64,000 nt of DNA, taken from positions 45,934 to 109,933 of the forward strand of contig CAJTCU010000013.1 of NCBI GenBank assembly GCA_910574935.1, read 5' to 3'. A model generated the notes under the pieces. That model made no database searches, was not told the DNA's origin, and worked only from the letters and a program-made list of their open reading frames with translations. The first letter of the stretch is position 1; each line of letters begins with the position of its first letter. Made by a program: the position numbers and the translations under genes. Below are positions 51,329 through 59,853 of this stretch, piece by piece. Source of the DNA: Oscillospiraceae bacterium (GTDB lineage: Bacteria; Bacillota; Clostridia; Oscillospirales; Acutalibacteraceae).

Positions 51329-51877
51329 ATGCCTACTCAGAAATCCAACACCAAGGTGGTCACCGGCATCGTCCGGCTGTCCTATGAACACGTCTGGGAG
51401 CCTGCTTCCATCAACGGCAGCAACCCCAAGTACAGCGTGTCCCTCATCATCCCCAAGAGCGACACCAAGACCATTGCCGCCATCAACGCCGCCGTGGACG
51501 CCGCCATCAAGGAGGGTGTGGCGAAGTTCGGCGGCAAGGTCCCGCCCAAGGGCGCTCTGAAGCTCCCGTTGCGCGATGGCGACGCCGAGCGGGATGACGA
51601 GGCGTATAAGGGTGCCTACTTCGTCAACGCCAACAGCACCACCGCGCCCCAGATCGTGGACAAGGACGTCCAACCCATCCTGGACCGGGCTGAGGTTTAC
51701 TCCGGCTGCTACGCCCGTGTGTCCATCAGTTTCTACGCTTTCAACACCAACGGCAACAAGGGCATCGCCTGCGGCCTGGGCAACATCCAGAAGGTCCGGG
51801 ACGGTGAGCCGCTCAGTGGCCGTACCTCCGCCGCTGACGATTTCGCCACCGATCTGGACGATGACTTCCTGTCCTGA
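51329..51877 (+). CDS. DUF2815 single-stranded DNA-binding-like protein
   Basis: Protein of 182 residues in the DUF2815 family, believed to have an OB-fold like phage single-stranded DNA-binding proteins. It contains VVTGIVRLSYEHVWEPASIN, YSVSLIIPKSDTKT and RAEVYSGCYARVSISFYAF, and ends in a very acidic tail (DDFATDLDDDFLS), as in many such proteins that recruit partners through the C-terminus. It lies directly behind the DUF2800 nuclease and before the DNA polymerase, consistent with a replication-recombination role. Confidence 0.85.
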   Translation: MPTQKSNTKVVTGIVRLSYEHVWEPASINGSNPKYSVSLIIPKSDTKTIAAINAAVDAAIKEGVAKFGGKVPPKGALKLPLRDGDAERDDEAYKGAYFVNANSTTAPQIVDKDVQPILDRAEVYSGCYARVSISFYAFNTNGNKGIACGLGNIQKVRDGEPLSGRTSAADDFATDLDDDFLS

Positions 51878-51896
51878 GAAAGCGAGGTAAGCGGCT

Positions 51897-52073
51897 ATGA
51901 CTTCGCTCTATGAGTTTGCCAAGCAGGTGGACGTGCTGGTGGTGTTTTTCCTCATCTACGGTTTCATCATCAGTATGATTTCCTCCGCCATTGTGGACTT
52001 CATTCGCTGGTGCGGAAAGAAGTGGGAGGCGCGCAAGGAAAAGAACAACGCTGCCTCCAAAGCCAATGACTAA
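51897..52073 (+). CDS. 58-residue phage membrane protein
   Basis: Small protein beginning MTSLYEFAKQVDVLVVFFLI with one transmembrane helix (residues about 11-36) and a basic C-terminus (KKWEARKEKNN), so probably N-out, C-in. ATG is preceded by GCGAGGT. It fills the gap between the single-strand-binding-like gene and the polymerase. No family is recognised; a role in anchoring replication or in superinfection exclusion would be speculation. Confidence 0.65.
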   Translation: MTSLYEFAKQVDVLVVFFLIYGFIISMISSAIVDFIRWCGKKWEARKEKNNAASKAND

Positions 52074-52093
52074 GGCAACCATGCGCTATGGGT

Positions 52094-52115
52094 GGCGGAG
52101 CTTCGGCTCCGCTGC
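52094..52115 (+). promoter_or_regulatory. UUCG-type hairpin before the polymerase gene
   Basis: GCGGAGC-TTCG-GCTCCGC forms a stable stem capped by a TTCG loop, some 25 bases before the polymerase start. There is no T-run, so transcript stabilisation or processing is more likely than termination. Confidence 0.5.
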
Positions 52116-52139
52116 CCTTCGGCGCAGGAAGGAGGCGTC

Positions 52140-54074
52140 ATGAAAAACCTATCTATCGACATCGAAACCTATTCCGCCGCTCCGCTGAACAAGTGCGGTG
52201 TGTACCGCTATTGTGCGGATAACTCTTTTGAAATCCTACTGTTCGGTTACTCGGTAGACGGCGGGCCTGTCCGGGTGGTGGACTTCACCGCTGGGGAGCA
52301 GCTCCCCAACCAGGTGCTGTCGGCCCTCACTGACCCCGCCGTGACCAAGTGGGCTTTCAACGCCCAATTCGAGCGTGTGAGCCTGTCCCGCTGGTTGGGG
52401 TTGCCGATGGGCGAGTATCTGGAGCCGGACTCCTGGCACTGCACGATGGTCTGGGCCGCGACCCTTGGCCTGCCCCTCTCGCTGGAGGGTGTGGGGGCCG
52501 TCCTCGGCCTGGAAAAACAGAAACTGAAGGAGGGCAAAGACCTCGTCCGCTACTTCTGCACACCCGCCAAGGATCGGGATGGCAATCCATACCGCCACCG
52601 CCCGGAGGATGCCCCAGAGAAGTGGGCGCGGTTCAAAGCCTACAACCTCCGTGATGTGGAAACGGAGATGTCCATCCAGCAGAAGCTGTCCCGGTTCCCG
52701 GTACCAGAGAATATCTGGGATGAATATCATCTCGACCAGGAGATCAACGACCGGGGCATCGGTTTGGATATGGGACTGGTGCGGCAGGCCATCGGCATGG
52801 ATGCCCGTACAAACGAGAAACTGACCGCCAAAATGCGGCGGCTGACCGCTCTGACAAATCCCAACTCCGTCCAGCAGATGAAACAGTGGCTGGCGGACAA
52901 AGGGCTGGAGATAGACAGTCTCGGCAAAAAGGAGGTCGCCGCCCTGCTGAAAACCGCTCCTGCTCCGCTGGCTGACGTTCTGCTCCTGCGGCAGCAATTA
53001 GCCAAGTCCAGCGTGAAGAAATACACAGCGATGGCAACGGCGGTCTGCCCGGACAGTCGGGCCAGAGGGATGTTCCAGTTCTACGGTGCCAACCGCACCG
53101 GGCGGTGGGCTGGACGCATCATCCAACTTCAAAATCTGCCCCAGAACCATCTACCCGATCTGGCTGAGGCCCGCTCGGTGGTGCGCTCCGGCGACCTCGC
53201 CGCCGTGGAGATGCTCTACGAGGATGTGCCGGACACCCTGTCCCAGCTCATCCGCACTGCCTTTGTGCCGCAGAACGGCAGGAAATTCATCGTGTCCGAC
53301 TTTTCCGCAATCGAGGCGCGGGTCATCGCTTGGATCGCCGGGGAGCAATGGCGGCAGGAAGTGTTCGCCCAGGGCGGCGACATCTACTGCGCATCGGCCT
53401 CCCAGATGTTCCACGTGCCGGTGGAAAAGCACGGAGTTAACGGCCACCTACGGCAAAAGGGCAAAATCGCGGAGTTGGCCCTCGGCTACGGCGGATCGGT
53501 GGGCGCTCTGAAATCAATGGGCGCTTTGGAGATGGGTGTGCCGGAAGATGAGCTGAAACCGCTGGTGGACGCATGGCGTGCCTCCAATCCCCGCATCGTC
53601 CAGTTCTGGTGGGAGGTGGATAGGGCTGTGAAAAGATGCGTAAAGGAACGTGCGACCACCGAAACCCATGGCCTCCGCTTTACCTACCAGAGCGGATTCC
53701 TGTTCATCACCCTCCCCTCTGGCAGACGGCTGGCCTATGTGAAACCGAAGATCGGCGAGAACCGCTTCGACGGCGAGTCTGTCACCTACGAAGGTGTGGG
53801 CGGGACGAAGAAGTGGGAACGGCTGGAAACATTTGGTGGAAAGTTGGTGGAAAACATTGTGCAGGGAACTGCCAGGGACATCCTCATGTACGCTATGCAG
53901 ACGCTGCGGTGCTGTTCCATCGTGGCTCATGTCCATGACGAGATTATCATCGAGTGCGACCGCAAGGTTTCTCTCGCCGCTGTGTGTGAACAGATGGGCC
54001 GGACGCCACCTTGGGCCAAGGGCCTACTGCTCCGGGCGGACGGCTACGAGTGCGATTTTTACAAAAAGGATTAA
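52140..54074 (+). CDS. Phage DNA polymerase, family A
   Basis: Replicative polymerase of 644 residues. The N-terminal 3'-5' proofreading exonuclease is intact (SIDIETYS, FNAQFER, YNLRDVETE). Polymerase motif A is SDFSAIEARVIAW and motif C is AHVHDEIIIE, both with their metal-binding Asp residues. Motif B reads KGKIAELALGYGG, so the residue that is Phe in E. coli Pol I and Tyr in T7 is Leu; this form is usual for this phage polymerase branch. The ATG at 52140 follows GGAAGGAGG. It belongs to the replication operon with the primase-helicase. Confidence 0.94.
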   Translation: MKNLSIDIETYSAAPLNKCGVYRYCADNSFEILLFGYSVDGGPVRVVDFTAGEQLPNQVLSALTDPAVTKWAFNAQFERVSLSRWLGLPMGEYLEPDSWHCTMVWAATLGLPLSLEGVGAVLGLEKQKLKEGKDLVRYFCTPAKDRDGNPYRHRPEDAPEKWARFKAYNLRDVETEMSIQQKLSRFPVPENIWDEYHLDQEINDRGIGLDMGLVRQAIGMDARTNEKLTAKMRRLTALTNPNSVQQMKQWLADKGLEIDSLGKKEVAALLKTAPAPLADVLLLRQQLAKSSVKKYTAMATAVCPDSRARGMFQFYGANRTGRWAGRIIQLQNLPQNHLPDLAEARSVVRSGDLAAVEMLYEDVPDTLSQLIRTAFVPQNGRKFIVSDFSAIEARVIAWIAGEQWRQEVFAQGGDIYCASASQMFHVPVEKHGVNGHLRQKGKIAELALGYGGSVGALKSMGALEMGVPEDELKPLVDAWRASNPRIVQFWWEVDRAVKRCVKERATTETHGLRFTYQSGFLFITLPSGRRLAYVKPKIGENRFDGESVTYEGVGGTKKWERLETFGGKLVENIVQGTARDILMYAMQTLRCCSIVAHVHDEIIIECDRKVSLAAVCEQMGRTPPWAKGLLLRADGYECDFYKKD

Positions 54075-54087
54075 GGAGGACTTTGGA

Positions 54088-54291
54088 ATGTTTTATGTGA
54101 AGGAAAAACTCAGTGATTCTGCTGAGATCAACATTGAAATCCACGATGAAAATGTGTTCTGCCGCTGTCCCAAGTGCGGCTGTGAGATGCCGGTCGATCT
54201 GGCGGAAATCCTGTCCGATGGTGTGGACGACCTGTTCGGTACAGCGGTCTGCTGTGCCGAGTGCAGCAAGGAGGCCCGGAATGGCCAGTAA
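54088..54291 (+). CDS. Small phage zinc-ribbon protein
   Basis: Acidic protein of 67 residues with CRCPKCGCEMPVDL followed about 25 residues later by CCAEC, enough Cys for one zinc ribbon. Preceded by AAGGAGGA, 13 bases after the polymerase stop. Its end overlaps the next start by 11 bases. It probably binds nucleic acid or a partner protein; no function is known. Confidence 0.7.
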   Translation: MFYVKEKLSDSAEINIEIHDENVFCRCPKCGCEMPVDLAEILSDGVDDLFGTAVCCAECSKEARNGQ

Positions 54292-54700
54292 GCGCAATTC
54301 CGAGGGCTACTTCGACCCCACCGCATACGCGGCCCTTACCAAGATCGAACGGGAGGCCAAGACCCACGCTTTTCGGCCTATGGTATACATCTGCTCCCCG
54401 CTTTCCGGGAACATCGCCGCCAACCAGAAGAATGCCCGCCGCTACTGCCGGTTTGCCGTGGACAGCGGCTGTATCCCTCTGGCTCCGCATCTCTACTTCC
54501 CGCAGTTCATGGATGACGGCGATGGGGCCGAGCGGAACCTCGCTCTGTTTATGGACATCGTGCTGCTGTCCAAATGCGACCAACTGTGGGCATTCGGAGA
54601 GCGGGTGTCCAAGGGCATGAGTATGGAGATTGAGAAGGCCAAGCGAAAGGGCCAGCCTATCCGCTGGTTCGATTCCAACTGTAAGGAGGTATTCCAATGA
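54281..54700 (+). CDS. DUF4406/deoxyribosyltransferase-like phage protein
   Basis: Protein of 139 residues with the nucleoside 2-deoxyribosyltransferase-like pattern: MVYICSPLSGNIAANQKNAR, then GCIPLAPHLYFPQFMDD and the helix-forming MDIVLLSKCDQLWAFGERVS region with the conserved Ser/Gly before the end. Such phage proteins may act on nucleotides. ATG follows AAGGAGG and lies inside the previous gene; its stop overlaps the primase start by four bases. Confidence 0.72.
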   Translation: MASKRNSEGYFDPTAYAALTKIEREAKTHAFRPMVYICSPLSGNIAANQKNARRYCRFAVDSGCIPLAPHLYFPQFMDDGDGAERNLALFMDIVLLSKCDQLWAFGERVSKGMSMEIEKAKRKGQPIRWFDSNCKEVFQ

Positions 54701-56985
54701 GCCAGCCGTTCACCCTTTACCGCTCGGACAGTCTGGGCCGCGCGTCCAACTGTATGTACCCCCATGCCGTGGAGGTAACGGATTCCGCCTCTCTCGCCGC
54801 CGCCGTCAGCTTTGACTATGTGGCGGTGGAATACAAAAACGGCTACCGCAACAATGCCAACTTCATCAAGACCAACTGCCTGATGCTGGACTGCGACAAC
54901 GACCATTCCGAGGACCCCGCCGCCTGGATCACACCCCAAGCGCTGACCGACTCCCTTCTGGATGTCGCCTTCGCCGTTCACTACAGCCGGAGCAACGGCA
55001 AGGTGAAGAACGGCAAAGCGGCGCGGCCCAAGTTCCATGTGTTCTTCCCCATCCCGGAGCAGACCGACCCCGCAGCCTACAGCGAAATGAAAAAACGGCT
55101 CCAGGCCGAGTTTCCCTTCTTTGACTCCAACGCCCTGGATGCGGCCCGTTTCTTCTTCGGTACCCCAAACCCGGAGGTGGAGTTCTTTGACGGCAGCCTT
55201 ACCATCGCTGATTTCCTGGGTGGCACTGCCTTCGAGGATTTGGAGATGCCGGTGGGCGCTATCATCCCAGAGGGCCACCGCAACTCCCATCTCTCCCACT
55301 TTGCCGGACGTGTTCTCAAGCGGCTGGGCGATACCCAGGAGGCCCATGATGCTTTTCTCGCGGAAGCCGCCAAGTGCGACCCGCCGCTGGAGGACGCGGA
55401 GCTGACTTCCATCTGGCGCAGTGCCCTTCGGTTCAACCGCCGCGTCCAGCAGCAGGAGGGCTACATCCCCCCGGAGGAATACAATGTGGATTTCCACTAT
55501 TGCCCGGACGATTTCACCGATGTGGGGCAGGCCAAAGTCCTCACCCGTGTGTCTGGCGGGGAACTGCGGTACTCTCCCGCCACCGACTACATCTGCTACA
55601 ACGGCGCCTATTGGGAGGAATCCAAGCATGGGGCGCAGGCCGTGGCCCAGCGGCTCACTGCCAATCAACTGGAGGAGGCCACCACTGCCGCCGAGGACGC
55701 CTGGGCTGTGCTGACCAAAAACGGTGCCGCCGAGATACTCGCCGCCATGAGCAAGAAGAAGGCGGAGTCCATGCTCACCAGGGACCAGACCGCCGCCTAC
55801 ATCAAATACAAGAAGGCGGCGGAGTACAAAGCTTTTGCTCTGGACCGGCGCGGCTCCCGGAACATCACCAACACGTTGAAGGAGGCCCGGCCCATGCTGG
55901 CCATCACGCCGCAGGAGCTGGATGCGGACTGCTATCTCCTTTGCACCCCGGAGGCCACCTATGACCTGCGCCTGGGGATGGCTGGTGGCCGGGAGCATCG
56001 CCCCGGTGACTTCATGACCAAGGTAACCTCGGTGTCCCCCGGCGACAAGGGGGCCGACCTGTGGGAGAAACAGCTTGACCTTCTGTTCTGCGGCGATCGG
56101 GAGCTGATGGACTATGTGCAGCTCGTGGCCGGAACCGCCTGCATCGGGAAGGTGTTCATCGAGCAGATGATCATCGCCTACGGTTGCGGGGCCAACGGCA
56201 AATCCACCTTCTGGAACACCCTGGCCCGTGTGCTGGGGACCTACAGCGGCAATGTGTCCTCAGACGCTCTGACTGTGGGAAACCGCCGCAACATCAAGCC
56301 GGAGATGGCGGAGCTGAAGGGCAAGCGGCTGGTGATCGCCGCTGAGCTGGAGGAAGGCACCCGGCTGAACACCGCTACAGTGAAGCAGATGTGTTCCACG
56401 GACGAGGTCTACGCCGAGAAGAAGTACAAGGACCCCTTCAGCTTTGTCCCCAGCCATACTCTGGTGCTGTACACCAACCATCTGCCCAAGGTGGGGGCCA
56501 TTGATGCCGGTACCTGGCGGCGGCTCATTGTGGTGCCGTTCAACGCCCGGATCACCAGGAGCGGCGACATCAAGAACTATGCCGAATACCTCTACGAGAA
56601 CGCAGGACCCGCCATCCTCGCTTGGATGATCGAGGGAGCCAAGCGCGTCATCGACATGGGGTTCCATATCGCCCTGCCCCCGGTGGTGGAGGCTGCTATC
56701 GCCAAGTATCGGGAGGAGAACGACTGGCTCACCCACTTTGTGACCGACAACTGTGAGGTTGGTGTCGGCTACACTGCGCGTTCTGGAGCGGTGTACCAAG
56801 CATATCGCTCCTACTGCGCCGATACCGGGGAGTTTTTCCGCAGTACTGCGGAGTTCTACGCCGCGCTGGAAATGGCGGGGTATGGGCGCAAGCGCACCCG
56901 CGATGCCAACCTTATCACTGGCCTGCGGATGCGCACCCGTGAGTTCTCCTCCGCACAGGAGCAGTTTGACGATTTCCTGCAATAG
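54697..56985 (+). CDS. Phage primase-helicase (D5-like, SF3 helicase)
   Basis: Replication protein of 762 residues. The N-terminal primase-polymerase-like domain has LMLDCDNDHSED (metal-binding Asp) and ARPKFHVFFP. A D5-type connector follows, and the C-terminal superfamily 3 helicase has Walker A GCGANGKST (Lys502), KRLVIAAELEEG and LYTNHLPKVG (sensor Asn). A winged-helix-like tail ends the protein. It would unwind and prime phage DNA next to the family A polymerase. Translation is coupled to the previous gene by a four-base overlap. Confidence 0.9.
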   Translation: MSQPFTLYRSDSLGRASNCMYPHAVEVTDSASLAAAVSFDYVAVEYKNGYRNNANFIKTNCLMLDCDNDHSEDPAAWITPQALTDSLLDVAFAVHYSRSNGKVKNGKAARPKFHVFFPIPEQTDPAAYSEMKKRLQAEFPFFDSNALDAARFFFGTPNPEVEFFDGSLTIADFLGGTAFEDLEMPVGAIIPEGHRNSHLSHFAGRVLKRLGDTQEAHDAFLAEAAKCDPPLEDAELTSIWRSALRFNRRVQQQEGYIPPEEYNVDFHYCPDDFTDVGQAKVLTRVSGGELRYSPATDYICYNGAYWEESKHGAQAVAQRLTANQLEEATTAAEDAWAVLTKNGAAEILAAMSKKKAESMLTRDQTAAYIKYKKAAEYKAFALDRRGSRNITNTLKEARPMLAITPQELDADCYLLCTPEATYDLRLGMAGGREHRPGDFMTKVTSVSPGDKGADLWEKQLDLLFCGDRELMDYVQLVAGTACIGKVFIEQMIIAYGCGANGKSTFWNTLARVLGTYSGNVSSDALTVGNRRNIKPEMAELKGKRLVIAAELEEGTRLNTATVKQMCSTDEVYAEKKYKDPFSFVPSHTLVLYTNHLPKVGAIDAGTWRRLIVVPFNARITRSGDIKNYAEYLYENAGPAILAWMIEGAKRVIDMGFHIALPPVVEAAIAKYREENDWLTHFVTDNCEVGVGYTARSGAVYQAYRSYCADTGEFFRSTAEFYAALEMAGYGRKRTRDANLITGLRMRTREFSSAQEQFDDFLQ

Positions 56986-56998
56986 CACAAACCGGGCG

Positions 56999-57097
56999 GG
57001 TGTGGAGGTCGTGGCAGTCAATTCTCTAAAATACTTATAGGCTTATTTTTTCAGCCTATAGAAAAGTAAAGTAAAAGACTTCCATGACCTCCACACC
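56999..57097. repeat. Long inverted repeat between primase and VRR-NUC genes
   Basis: GGTGTGGAGGTCGTGG (56999-57014) and CCATGACCTCCACACC (57082-57097) are complementary at 15 of 16 positions. The 67 bases between them include a further hairpin (ATAGGCT...AGCCTAT, 57037-57060). The structure ends 26 bases before the VRR-NUC start. Confidence 0.8.
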
Positions 57098-57123
57098 ACA
57101 AGAAATACACTTCTGGAGGAACT

Positions 57124-57408
57124 ATGATAGCAGAAAAAACGATCGAGCGCAAGCTCGTGCAGGCAGTTCATCTGATGGGCGGGCTGGCTTTGAAGTTCGT
57201 AAGTCCAGGGTTCGACGGGGTACCCGACCGAGTTGTATTGCTCCCTGGTGGAAAGGTGGCTTTTGTGGAATTGAAAGCCCCTGGAAAGAAGATGCGTCCG
57301 CTGCAGGTAAGGCGAAAAAATCAAATCGAAGCTCTGGGCTTTTTGGTGTACTGCATCGACAGGCCGGAGCAGATCGGAGGCGTCCTTAATGAAATACAGT
57401 CCTCATGA
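57124..57408 (+). CDS. VRR-NUC domain nuclease
   Basis: Stand-alone virus-type replication-repair nuclease of 94 residues with the PD-(D/E)xK core: EKTIERKLVQAVHLMGG, GVPDRVVLLPGGKVAFVELK and the helix RKNQIEALGFLVYCID. Homologues cut branched or flap DNA structures and usually lie beside the SNF2-like helicase, as here. Its 3' end overlaps the helicase start by 20 bases. Confidence 0.92.
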   Translation: MIAEKTIERKLVQAVHLMGGLALKFVSPGFDGVPDRVVLLPGGKVAFVELKAPGKKMRPLQVRRKNQIEALGFLVYCIDRPEQIGGVLNEIQSS

Positions 57409-58756
57409 ATACCAGACCTATGCGACCAATTTCCTCCTGATGCACCCCGCCTCCGCCATCTTCCTCGATTGCGGTCTTGGCAAGAGTGTCATCACCCTCA
57501 CCGCCCTGTTCGACCTGTGTCTGGACAGCTTTCTGGTGCGGAAGGTGCTGGTCATTGCCCCGCTCCGGGTGGCGAGGGACACCTGGCCCTCTGAGCTACG
57601 GAAGTGGGACCACCTCCGGGGCTTGTCCTGGTCGCTGGCGGTGGGGAGCGAAATCGAGCGGAAAGCGGCGCTGCACCAGCGGGCTTTCGTGTACATCATC
57701 AACCGGGAGAACGTCCAATGGCTCATCGAGGACAGCGGACTTCCCTTCGACTACGACATGGTGGTGGTGGACGAGCTGTCCTCCTTCAAGTCCTACCAGG
57801 CAAAACGGTTCCGCTCCCTGCTGAAAGTCCGCCCTGGCGTCAAACGGATCGTGGGTCTGACCGGCACACCCTCCAGCAACGGCCTGATGGACCTATGGGC
57901 GGAGTTCCGCCTCTTGGACATGGGTCAGCGGCTGGGTCGGTACATCACCCACTACCGCGCCCGGTACTTCCAGCCGGACAAGCGGAATGGTCAGGTGGTG
58001 TTCTCCTACAAGCCCCTTCACGGCGCGGAGGAGGCCATCTACGAGAAGATTTCCGATATCACCATCTCCATGCGGGCCACCGACCACCTCCAGATGCCTG
58101 AGTGTGTGTTCAACGAGGTGCGGGTGGTTCTCTCCGAGCGGGAGCGGCAGACCTACGACACCATGCGCTCTGAGCTGGTGGTTTCCCTCGGCGGCGAGGA
58201 AGTGGACGCCGGGAACGCGGCAGCTCTGGGAAATAAGCTCTCCCAGATGGCAAATGGGGCTGTCTACGGTGAGGACAAGCGTGTGTTCCCCATCCACGAC
58301 CGCAAACTGGACGCGCTGGAGGACCTTATCGAAGCCACCAACGGAAAGCCAGTGCTGGTGGCCTACTGGTTCCAGCATGACCGCGAGCGAATCGAAAAGC
58401 GGCTTCACAAACTCCACATCCCGTTTTCTCCGTTGGACACATCGGAGAGCATCGAACGGTGGAATCGCGGGGAGCTGCCCGTGGCCCTCATCCACCCCGC
58501 CTCTGCCGGACATGGGCTGAACCTCCAAGCCGGAGGTTCCACTCTGGTCTGGTTCGGGCTGACCTGGTCGCTGGAACTGTATCAGCAGGCCAACGCCCGC
58601 CTGTGGCGGCAGGGCCAGACGGACACAGTGGTTATCCACCACATCATCGCCGCCGACACCATTGACGAGCGAATCATGTCCGCTCTGAGCAAGAAAGAAA
58701 AAACACAGTCCGCATTGATTGATGCGGTGAAAGCAAATCTGGAGGCGCCCATATGA
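57389..58756 (+). CDS. SNF2-like DEAD/DEAH-box helicase
   Basis: Superfamily 2 helicase/translocase of 455 residues. Helicase domain 1 has LDCGLGKSVITLTAL (Walker A), VLVIAPLRVARDTWP, VVVDELSSFK (DExx) and IVGLTGTPSSNG. Domain 2 has VLVAYWFQHDRERIEKRL, IHPASAGHGLNLQ and the QQANARLWRQGQTD motif VI. It probably remodels replication or recombination intermediates with the VRR-NUC nuclease. Confidence 0.93.
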   Translation: MKYSPHEYQTYATNFLLMHPASAIFLDCGLGKSVITLTALFDLCLDSFLVRKVLVIAPLRVARDTWPSELRKWDHLRGLSWSLAVGSEIERKAALHQRAFVYIINRENVQWLIEDSGLPFDYDMVVVDELSSFKSYQAKRFRSLLKVRPGVKRIVGLTGTPSSNGLMDLWAEFRLLDMGQRLGRYITHYRARYFQPDKRNGQVVFSYKPLHGAEEAIYEKISDITISMRATDHLQMPECVFNEVRVVLSERERQTYDTMRSELVVSLGGEEVDAGNAAALGNKLSQMANGAVYGEDKRVFPIHDRKLDALEDLIEATNGKPVLVAYWFQHDRERIEKRLHKLHIPFSPLDTSESIERWNRGELPVALIHPASAGHGLNLQAGGSTLVWFGLTWSLELYQQANARLWRQGQTDTVVIHHIIAADTIDERIMSALSKKEKTQSALIDAVKANLEAPI

Positions 58757-58971
58757 ATCCTTGCGAAAGACTGGCAAATGCCATTGTTTTGAGGGCGGTC
58801 GAGGATTATCGGGACGCACTGAAACGGCTGGCTGGCTTTCCCCATGACCGTGACAGCAATAGAACCAAAGCGGAGGTAGAGCGTTTTTTCCGCTCCGGCT
58901 GGTTTTCGGCTTTGACCTCTCTCGACTCGGAAATGCTGATTGAAAAACTTACAATGGAGGTGTCTGCATGA
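58753..58971 (+). CDS. Small phage protein
   Basis: Protein of 72 residues: a helical N-terminus (CERLANAIVLRAVEDYRDALK) followed by TKAEVERFFRSGWFSALTSL. Similar small proteins precede the ArpU-like regulator in clostridial prophages; no biochemical role is known. Its start and stop each overlap a neighbour by four bases. Confidence 0.7.
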   Translation: MNPCERLANAIVLRAVEDYRDALKRLAGFPHDRDSNRTKAEVERFFRSGWFSALTSLDSEMLIEKLTMEVSA

Positions 58972-59384
58972 CAGCAAAGCAGTTTTTGAAACAAGCTCGC
59001 TACCTGGACGAGCGCATCAACACCAAAATCGCCCAGGTGTCCTCCCTGCACGATCTGGCTACCAAAGCGACCGCCACACTGAGCGATATGCCCGGAAGCC
59101 CCACCAGGAACACCCACCGCATGGAGGATATCATTATCAAAATCCTTATGCTGGAAAATGAGATCAACAGCGACATCGACCATCTGGTGGATTTGAAAGA
59201 GAACATCCTCGCGGTCATCAAGGCTGTGGACGATGAGGAGTGCCGCCTCCTTCTGGAGAAACGGTATCTCAACTTCGAGTCCTGGGAGGATATTGCCGCA
59301 GAGATGTGTACCGGCATCGACAACATCTACCGGCTGCACAGCAAGGCTCTGAAAAAAACGGCCATCCCGGAATCTTTACAGTAA
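58968..59384 (+). CDS. DUF1492/ArpU-like late transcription regulator
   Basis: Protein of 138 residues with an N-terminal coiled region (AKQFLKQARYLDERINTKI) and a C-terminal sigma region 4-like helix-turn-helix (DEECRLLLEKRYLNFESWED, IAAEMCTGIDNIYRLHSKAL). ArpU-type proteins switch on late phage genes. Its place between replication and packaging genes fits. The start overlaps the previous stop by four bases. Confidence 0.85.
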   Translation: MTAKQFLKQARYLDERINTKIAQVSSLHDLATKATATLSDMPGSPTRNTHRMEDIIIKILMLENEINSDIDHLVDLKENILAVIKAVDDEECRLLLEKRYLNFESWEDIAAEMCTGIDNIYRLHSKALKKTAIPESLQ

Positions 59385-59499
59385 AATACAGAGAAATACA
59401 GTTAGCGTTTCTGCTATCATTAGACTTGGAACAGAATAAAGGACAGCCATCGTAGGAGCAATCCTGCGGTGGCTGCCGTTGTATCTTGACTGTTTCAAA

Positions 59500-59531
59500 A
59501 AGGAGGGTCACCCTTGCGAGTGACCCTCCTT
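59500..59531 (-). terminator. Terminator of the minus-strand small gene
   Basis: Perfect 12-bp arms AAGGAGGGTCAC/GTGACCCTCCTT with an eight-base loop. Read on the minus strand the stem is followed by TTT, just past the stop at 59537. Confidence 0.75.
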
Positions 59532-59536
59532 GGCGG

Positions 59537-59749
59537 TTATCTATTGTACAGATAGTTTGTCCATTCAATTACATCTTCGAAAGACATATTAAAACGGACT
59601 CCAGTTTCAGAAACAGGAAATGATGAGCAAGCAATCATGTACCTACACTGAGTATGTTTGCACCAGTAGCCCGCTCTTGATTTGTACAGCGTATAACCAG
59701 CCTTGCTTAATGCGTGCTTGAGTTTCAACTCAATGGCAGTTTTAGTCAT
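59537..59749 (-). CDS. Small phage-region protein (HicA-like size and composition)
   Basis: The only gene on the minus strand in the phage module, 70 residues: TAIELKLKHALSKAGYTLYK, then SRAGYWCKHTQCRYMIACSS and FEDVIEWTNYLYNR. It shows no membrane segment; the small basic helix-strand layout is vaguely double-stranded-RNA-binding-like, which is only an impression. The ATG at 59749 has GGTGA upstream; the frame stays open through the 15-bp iterons but those residues (WHG/RHG repeats) are not protein-like. Has its own terminator. Confidence 0.6.
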   Translation of the reverse strand: MTKTAIELKLKHALSKAGYTLYKSRAGYWCKHTQCRYMIACSSFPVSETGVRFNMSFEDVIEWTNYLYNR

Positions 59750-59785
59750 GGACTTCACCCCGAAATAAAAATATTTCCGAGCCAA

Positions 59786-59853
59786 GCCATGCCTTGCGGT
59801 ACCATGCCTTGAATTACCATGCCGTGCAAAGCCGTGCCACACTACGCCATGCC
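59786..59853. repeat. Five 15-bp iterons, consensus RCCRTGCC-N7
   Basis: RCCRTGCC occurs at 59786, 59801, 59816, 59831 and 59846, exactly 15 bases apart, with variable seven-base spacers. The array lies between the divergent small minus-strand gene and the HNH nuclease gene. Confidence 0.85.

Noticed and set aside
50123..51673. A 516-codon minus-strand frame across the DUF2800 and DUF2815 genes
   Set aside because: It spans two well-supported phage genes in the opposite direction and has low-complexity Gly/Val/Leu content.
54493..55998. A 501-codon minus-strand frame opposite the primase-helicase
   Set aside because: Antisense shadow; the + strand has intact primase and helicase motifs with coupled starts.
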